Assembly: GCF_030149235.1 (NCBI RefSeq)
Contig: NZ_JASBRW010000041.1
Location: 27,101 to 91,100 of the forward strand
Origin: Maricaulis sp.
GTDB lineage: Bacteria; Pseudomonadota; Alphaproteobacteria; Caulobacterales; Maricaulaceae
Direction: 5' to 3'
Length of the DNA stretch: 64,000 bases
Below are positions 60,100 through 64,000 of the stretch, in pieces. The position numbers and the translations under genes were made by a program. The number at the start of each line of letters is the position of its first letter. The first letter of the stretch is position 1. The notes under the pieces were generated by a model. The model had not been told where the DNA came from and made no database searches. It saw only the letters and a program-made list of their open reading frames with translations.

Positions 60100-60768
60100 A
60101 TGAGTGTGCCGGAGCGGGACGATGACGGATATGAACCGCCTCGAGGCGGTTCGCGCGAACCTGTTTTCAATAATATACCGCCGGGTGTGCTGCTTATTGC
60201 GCTTCCGATCGTGGGGGTCGCACTGCTTCCGTTCATCGCCCCCGAGCTGGAGCGCTGGGTGTTTGCTGCCTCGGTCGTGGTCTCGCCGGGACCGGGGCAA
60301 GTCGCGCCGCAGCAGCCGCTGGGACCGTGGGCGCCGTATCTGCTCCACATCCTGATTCATTTCGGCCTTCTACACATCGCCATGAATCTCACCGTCCTGG
60401 TCAGCGCAGGTCGCGCTGTGGGGACGAGTTTCGGGACTGATGCGAGCGGCACGCTGGGGTTCCTGGTGTTCTTCGCCCTGTGTTCGGTCGCCGGTGCTGC
60501 GGCGCAAGTCGCCTTCAGCGGCGCTGAGGCAGCCACTATGGGCGGCGCCTCAACCGGTGTGTCCGGGCTGATCGCGGCAGCGGGCTGGGTGATGGGCGGC
60601 TATCGCGGCATGCTGCGTCTGGCTCTGCCCTGGGCCGGGTTGAACATCGTCATCGGCATTGTCGGGATTGGCATTCCCATCCCGATCGGATGGGTGGCCC
60701 ATATCGGCGGCACGGTCGCCGGCGCCGTCCTGTTCCCGGTGCTGCAGCCGATCTTTGCCCGTCGCTAG
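60100..60768 (+). CDS. Rhomboid-family intramembrane serine protease
   Basis: This 222-residue membrane protein has rhomboid motifs: HFGLLHIAMNLTVLVSAGRAVG, the catalytic Ser in GGASTGVSGLIAAAG (GxSG) and the catalytic His in GWVAHIGGTVAGA. It has a 25-residue polar N-terminal tail and about six TM helices. It would cut other membrane proteins within the membrane. It is divergent from hfaA (152-bp gap); ATG 60100 follows acagggg. Confidence 0.9.
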   Translation: MSVPERDDDGYEPPRGGSREPVFNNIPPGVLLIALPIVGVALLPFIAPELERWVFAASVVVSPGPGQVAPQQPLGPWAPYLLHILIHFGLLHIAMNLTVLVSAGRAVGTSFGTDASGTLGFLVFFALCSVAGAAAQVAFSGAEAATMGGASTGVSGLIAAAGWVMGGYRGMLRLALPWAGLNIVIGIVGIGIPIPIGWVAHIGGTVAGAVLFPVLQPIFARR

Positions 60769-60771
60769 TGG

Positions 60772-61383
60772 CTACCAGAGCCGCTCATAACGGCGCTCGC
60801 CATTGATCTCGAGCCCCTTGATGAGGGCGTCGCCATTGTCCTGCAGCGACAGAATCAGGCGCGGTGACTGGCTGGAATCCCGTAAAATACCGTCGAGCTC
60901 CTGTGCCGTGTCCCGCGAGGCGTAATAGCGTGACAGGTTGTAATTGACGTAGATCACTTGTCGCTCCCGCTCGACGCGCACGCGCTCAACCTCACCGGTC
61001 TGCGGGGCGACCTGGTTGACCCATTCAAAGGCGGGCCCTGTGGTTCCGGTGACATAGCCGCGAATGATGGTGCCCGTTGCCGGGCGGTGCTGGTGCAGCG
61101 CGGTCGGGATCCAGACCCCGTCGTCACCCGGCGCCAGGCTGACATAGATGTCGTCGCCCATTTCGAAGCCGTCGTCGCCATCCAGCACCACGGCGTCGAG
61201 TTCGGCCAGCGAGATACGAATACGGCTGTAATAGCCGAGCAGCGGATCGCGCGGGTCATAGCCTTCAACCGCGAGGGTGACTTCTGTACCGCCCGCGCGC
61301 TTGAGCGCGTGACTGGTCAGCATGACGGTGAGAAAGCCCGTCATGATCAGGGCGACGAGGCCAAGACGCATCATAAAGCTCAT
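60772..61383 (-). CDS. GDYXXLXY-domain protein
   Basis: This 203-residue protein has an N-terminal membrane anchor (MRLGLVALIMTGFLTVML) and a periplasmic beta-rich domain with the family pattern YDPRDPLLGYYSRIRISL and a C-terminal VIYVNYNLSRYYAS block, and closes with LIKGLEINGERRYE. It follows the DUF2157 gene with an ATGA overlap (61380-61383), the usual pair. The function is unknown; it is probably in the inner membrane with DUF2157. ATG 61383 is used since its only upstream option reads through the other gene. Confidence 0.85.
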   Translation of the reverse strand: MSFMMRLGLVALIMTGFLTVMLTSHALKRAGGTEVTLAVEGYDPRDPLLGYYSRIRISLAELDAVVLDGDDGFEMGDDIYVSLAPGDDGVWIPTALHQHRPATGTIIRGYVTGTTGPAFEWVNQVAPQTGEVERVRVERERQVIYVNYNLSRYYASRDTAQELDGILRDSSQSPRLILSLQDNGDALIKGLEINGERRYERLW

Positions 61384-62711
61384 GACGTCACTCCCTTGCC
61401 GGCCGGCAGCAATCGCGAGCGCCATCGCATCAGCGCAAAGCTGAGGCCGAACAGAAGCAGGCCGGCGCCGAGGAAGAAGACGGATGCGGTGAGCAGGCCC
61501 TCGAAAGTCTCCCAATAGACATAGAAGGTCTGCAGCGTGAAGCCGATAATGCCCATCGTTCCGGTAGTCCGGAAGCCGTCGCGCGACCCGATCAGGATCA
61601 GGGCAACGCAGAGGGCGTAGTAGGCGGCGCCAATCAACAAGCGCACGACGAAAATCACTTCCGGCGCGGTGATGTGTCCGATCAGCGGCACGACAAAGGC
61701 GGCCAGTGCGGCCGCTGTCAGGCTGGCACTGGTCAGCACGCGGCGCGACAGTTCCCCGGTTTGCAGGAAGGAGAGCGCCGCGACCGCCGCCACGGCGATT
61801 CCGCCAGACAGCCAATAGGCGCCGGAGACATAGAGTTCGTCGGCATCCATCCCGTACTCGCGGACCTCGGTCTGGATCCCGCCCAATGGCCATTGCAAGA
61901 CCGCGCCGCCGATCACGGCCGCCAGTCCGAGCCAGGCGGATATGACGCCGAGGCCAGCTATGCCACGATTGCGCCCTTGGGCGGCGAGCAGGGCGAGGGC
62001 GCCGTAGATGAGCGGATGCAGGGAGATGATCTCGACGTCGAACGGGGTGAATTGGCCCAGCTCCCGCCAGATCGCATTGGAGACCCAGAACAACAGGGCG
62101 AGACCGAGGAGATTCGCCGAGACGCGCGATCCAAGACGCGCGGCCGCTACCATCATCAGGGACCAAACCGCGAGATAGCTCCACATGATCTGCGGCGCGG
62201 CGGGGTTGAAAATTTCTAGCGTCACCCAGAAAGCGCTCAGTACGGTCGCCAGGATCAGTAGCGGGCGCGAGGGGATGATCACGGCTGTCGCCAGCGCACC
62301 AAAGGCCCAGATCAGGACCGCGGTATTGCGGAAAGAAGACATGTTGAAGGTCTGGGCCGTGAGCGCGATCGCGGCGCCGAACAGCAGTGCGCCGAGCAAG
62401 GCGAGGGCATGGCCAAGCGTCGGGGCATTCCGGTCGAAGGCCTTGCCAGCGCCCAGGAGCGCCCCCCAGATCGCGGTGACCAGGAAGACAAAGGCCAGCA
62501 GTTTGGGCATGGCGTCCCAATTGGCGGCGACAAAGCTGATCGCGGACATGGCGAGCAGGACGGCCCCGAGAATCGACAGCGCTCCCGCTGCATTCCAGGC
62601 CCGGCCGGAGCTGGCGACATCGCCCAGTATTACGTCGCGCTGGTCGGCATCGACCCAGCCGGCTTCGATCCAGCGTTCCAGATCCTTGCGGATGCGTGAC
62701 TGATAACTCAT
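61380..62711 (-). CDS. DUF2157 membrane protein
   Basis: This 443-residue polytopic membrane protein starts with a soluble helical DUF2157 region (IRKDLERWIEAGWVDADQRDVIL, the family N-terminus) followed by about a dozen TM helices (ALSILGAVLLAMSAISFVAA, HALALLGALLFGAAIALTA, and more). It overlaps the GDYXXLXY gene by 4 nt, and the two families are known to occur together. No catalytic residues are apparent. It starts at ATG 62711 (catgggg on the plus strand). Confidence 0.85.
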   Translation of the reverse strand: MSYQSRIRKDLERWIEAGWVDADQRDVILGDVASSGRAWNAAGALSILGAVLLAMSAISFVAANWDAMPKLLAFVFLVTAIWGALLGAGKAFDRNAPTLGHALALLGALLFGAAIALTAQTFNMSSFRNTAVLIWAFGALATAVIIPSRPLLILATVLSAFWVTLEIFNPAAPQIMWSYLAVWSLMMVAAARLGSRVSANLLGLALLFWVSNAIWRELGQFTPFDVEIISLHPLIYGALALLAAQGRNRGIAGLGVISAWLGLAAVIGGAVLQWPLGGIQTEVREYGMDADELYVSGAYWLSGGIAVAAVAALSFLQTGELSRRVLTSASLTAAALAAFVVPLIGHITAPEVIFVVRLLIGAAYYALCVALILIGSRDGFRTTGTMGIIGFTLQTFYVYWETFEGLLTASVFFLGAGLLLFGLSFALMRWRSRLLPAGKGVTS

Positions 62712-62823
62712 GGGGCTTCCCTTCGCGCCATGGCAGGTTCCTGCTTAGTGAAACGTTGGCCCAGCCAAAGCCGGGTGTCTACGTAAGAGTGATTCACACC
62801 GGCGGGTTCGACACCTGCCGGTA

Positions 62824-62934
62824 CTAGAGGTCGGCAAGCCCGCGGGGATCGAGTCTATCGGTGATGTGGTCAACGCCAAGATTGCTGACGCTGAGGCCCA
62901 GACCACCGCCATGCGCGATTACATCTTGTCCTGA
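62824..62934 (+). pseudogene. C-terminal gene remnant (36 codons)
   Basis: The plus-strand frame LEVGKPAGIESIGDVVNAK, then IADAEAQTTAMRDYILS, then a TGA reads like real coding sequence. It has no start codon or plausible upstream part; upstream codons in frame lose protein-like character within about 10 codons. The parent protein was not recognised. Probably the end of a gene whose front was lost near the DUF2157-rrn boundary. Confidence 0.45.
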
Positions 62935-63235
62935 TATTTCTCTGCACACCGGGTTCGCCTTGCAGGGCAGGGCGCCAACCCGGCACGGCGGGAAAAAGAT
63001 CAGATAATTGCTGCAAGAGGGGTTGCGCTGATCCGGCCTTCCTGTAGAAGGGCGCTCCCGACGGCGCTGGGCGCAGGTTTTCACTTGCGGATCGGCGCCG
63101 TTTACTTATTATACGAGGTCTTGGCGTTTTTTCGTTTATAGGGCCGGTGAGTCGAATATGAGGCACCGGGTTCAGTAAGTTTGTTGCCGTTTCGGCGGTC
63201 TCCCAACGAACTGCACATTCCCTGAAGAAACGCGA
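62935..63235. other. Upstream part of the rRNA region, no gene seen
   Basis: About 300 bp without a credible reading frame or hairpin terminator. An AT-rich stretch with TTGCGG-N16-TATTAT at about 63083-63110 could be another promoter but is weak. The rest lies before the first clear rRNA promoter. Confidence 0.4.
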
Positions 63236-63264
63236 TTGACTTCAAAAACGGCGCGGACTAAACA
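63236..63264 (+). promoter_or_regulatory. rRNA promoter copy 1
   Basis: TTGACT, a 17-bp spacer and TAAACA lie in a roughly 45-bp conserved block (TTGACTTCAAAAACGGCGCG, then GACTAAACACCGCGCTCC) that occurs three times before the 16S gene. This is the copy furthest upstream. Confidence 0.75.
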
Positions 63265-63426
63265 CCGCGCTCCTCGCCGGGGAGGGCCGCTGAAGGGCGG
63301 AGCAAACCGGAGGGGCGAAGGCAAAAGTCTTCGGGGTTTCATAGGTGTTTTGAGGGTCAAAATGCCGAGCGGTTTTCTGCGGAAAATCAATCGGATGGCT
63401 CGCTGCACAAACCCTGAAAAAGGCGA

Positions 63427-63455
63427 TTGACTTCGAAAGTGGCGCGATCTAAACA
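63427..63455 (+). promoter_or_regulatory. rRNA promoter copy 2
   Basis: TTGACT-N17-TAAACA with the same flanks as copy 1 except for changed bases in the spacer (TCGAAAGTGGCGCGATC). It lies 191 bp after copy 1. Confidence 0.75.
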
Positions 63456-63620
63456 CCGCGCTCCTCGCTCGAAGCGGCCTGGTCAAACGGGTCACGGACG
63501 GCACCGGGAGACAATCAGTCTTCCAGCTTTTCATAGGCGGTCGATGCAGTCTCCGCCGGCAGGTTTTCGAAAGAAAATCCTCCGGTCTGCGCCTTCTGCT
63601 GAAAATGCTGGAAAAGCCGG

Positions 63621-63649
63621 TTGACTTCAAAAACGGCGCGGACTAAACA
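63621..63649 (+). promoter_or_regulatory. rRNA promoter copy 3
   Basis: TTGACT-N17-TAAACA, with a spacer identical to copy 1, 194 bp after copy 2 and about 290 bp before 16S. Nearest to the gene and so probably the main promoter. Confidence 0.78.
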
Positions 63650-63722
63650 CCGCGCTCCCTGCTGCGGCGGCCCACACGGGCTCAAGCAGTTCGGGCTCCG
63701 AAGCGGAAGCATCGACGGCCCG

Positions 63723-63733
63723 GCTCTTTGACA
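63723..63733 (+). promoter_or_regulatory. BoxA-like antitermination element in the rRNA leader
   Basis: GCTCTTTGACA resembles the rrn boxA (TGCTCTTTA) at the expected place between the last promoter and 16S. It would let the elongation complex resist early termination. Confidence 0.55.
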
Positions 63734-63910
63734 TTGTTGGATTGGAAAGAGAAACGCAGGCGGCGGCGTTCTGCGGTGGGTCAGACCACCACTTGAACAC
63801 CGATACGCTGAAGCGTTCTCTTATACGACGATTGATTTCGATCTGGTCAAACAGGTCGAATGACAATCCCGTTAAGAACTTTGAATGCCAAGCGCGTCGG
63901 GATCAAAACT

Positions 63911-64000
63911 CAACCTGAGAGTTTGATTCTGGCTCAGAACGAACGCTGGCGGCAGGCTTAACACATGCAAGTCGAGCGCCCTGCTTGCAGGGAGCGGCAG
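63911..64000 (+). rRNA. rrs: 16S ribosomal RNA, 5' end only
   Basis: The universal 5' sequence GAGTTTGATTCTGGCTCAG is at 63919-63937, followed by AACGAACGCTGGCGGCAGGC and TTAACACATGCAAGTCGAGC. Aligned to E. coli numbering by the GAG, position 1 is at about 63911. Only about 90 bases are in the window; the operon continues rightward. Confidence 0.98.

Noticed and set aside
60772..62520. 582-residue minus-strand frame covering the GDYXXLXY gene and most of DUF2157
   Set aside because: Only its C-terminal part is the GDYXXLXY protein; the upstream part is out of frame with the DUF2157 gene, which has a perfect ATGA overlap.
62824..63166. Minus-strand frames of 86 and 98 residues before the rRNA genes
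   Set aside because: No family signatures, no ribosome binding sites; they are antisense to a gene remnant and non-coding leader.

Overview
This is a gene-dense, high-GC chromosomal segment of an alphaproteobacterium. The complete hfaABD holdfast-anchor operon (57384-59947), CtrA-like TTAA-N7-TTAG boxes, DUF2336 proteins, a PAS_5 protein and a tRNA-His without G-1 all point to a holdfast-forming, stalked-type lineage (Caulobacterales/Maricaulales, Maricaulis- or Oceanicaulis-like). This placement is inferred from gene content; no search was run.

Layout. 1-5.5 kb: an FAD oxidoreductase cut by the window edge, then queA and tgt separated by a tandem pair of paralogous secreted repeat proteins. 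5.6-11.6 kb: tRNA-Lys, a lipoprotein carboxylesterase, an overlapping GCS2-ligase/aspartoacylase-like pair and an L,D-transpeptidase. 12-18.4 kb: an OmpA-family protein with a 28-proline linker, a Cys/Met-metabolism PLP enzyme, and an M20 hydrolase-astA-astD arginine/succinylarginine block. 18.5-24.6 kb: a response regulator, phhA with a perfect palindrome upstream, AsmA, an M48 lipoprotein protease, tRNA-His and a scar holding two decayed genes. 24.7-29.8 kb: a lytic transglycosylase and a signalling block (DUF2336, Hpt, receiver, nadK, DUF2336). 29.8-41.4 kb: egtB, a class II aldolase-like protein, an outer-membrane protein, a cytochrome c, a nitronate monooxygenase-like protein, a HAD phosphatase, a TspO-like protein, ald with a divergent Lrp regulator, queF, a hybrid histidine kinase and a nitroreductase. 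41.5-51.2 kb: a TetR-MFP-RND efflux block with a candidate operator, a NUDIX hydrolase, cysE, DUF3126 and an ABC transporter whose permease is fused to its binding protein. 51.2-62.7 kb: phoH, a gamma-carbonic anhydrase, GYF_2, PilZ and PAS_5 proteins, a His/Gly-rich curli-like secreted protein, a CPBP protease, hfaDBA, a rhomboid protease and a DUF2157/GDYXXLXY pair. 62.8-64 kb: a C-terminal gene remnant and the upstream region of an rRNA operon with three near-identical tandem promoters; the first 90 or so bases of 16S rRNA are present.

Themes. Queuosine: queA, tgt and queF are all present, in two places. Low-molecular-weight thiols and sulfur: a CGS-family PLP enzyme, cysE, a GCS2 ligase, an egtB without a neighbouring egtD, and an EgtU-like fused ABC transporter. 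Surface attachment: hfaA has a full-consensus sigma-54 motif (CTGGCAC-N5-TTGCA), and the unlinked curli-like protein at 55342 has a similar element, suggesting co-regulation. Cell envelope: an L,D-transpeptidase, OmpA, a lytic transglycosylase and AsmA.

The best candidates for something undescribed are the sigma-54-linked curli-like/His-rich protein beside the holdfast genes, the tandem FPxxxW/VGERG repeat proteins between queA and tgt, and the GCS2-aspartoacylase pair. All protein assignments are from motif reading only.
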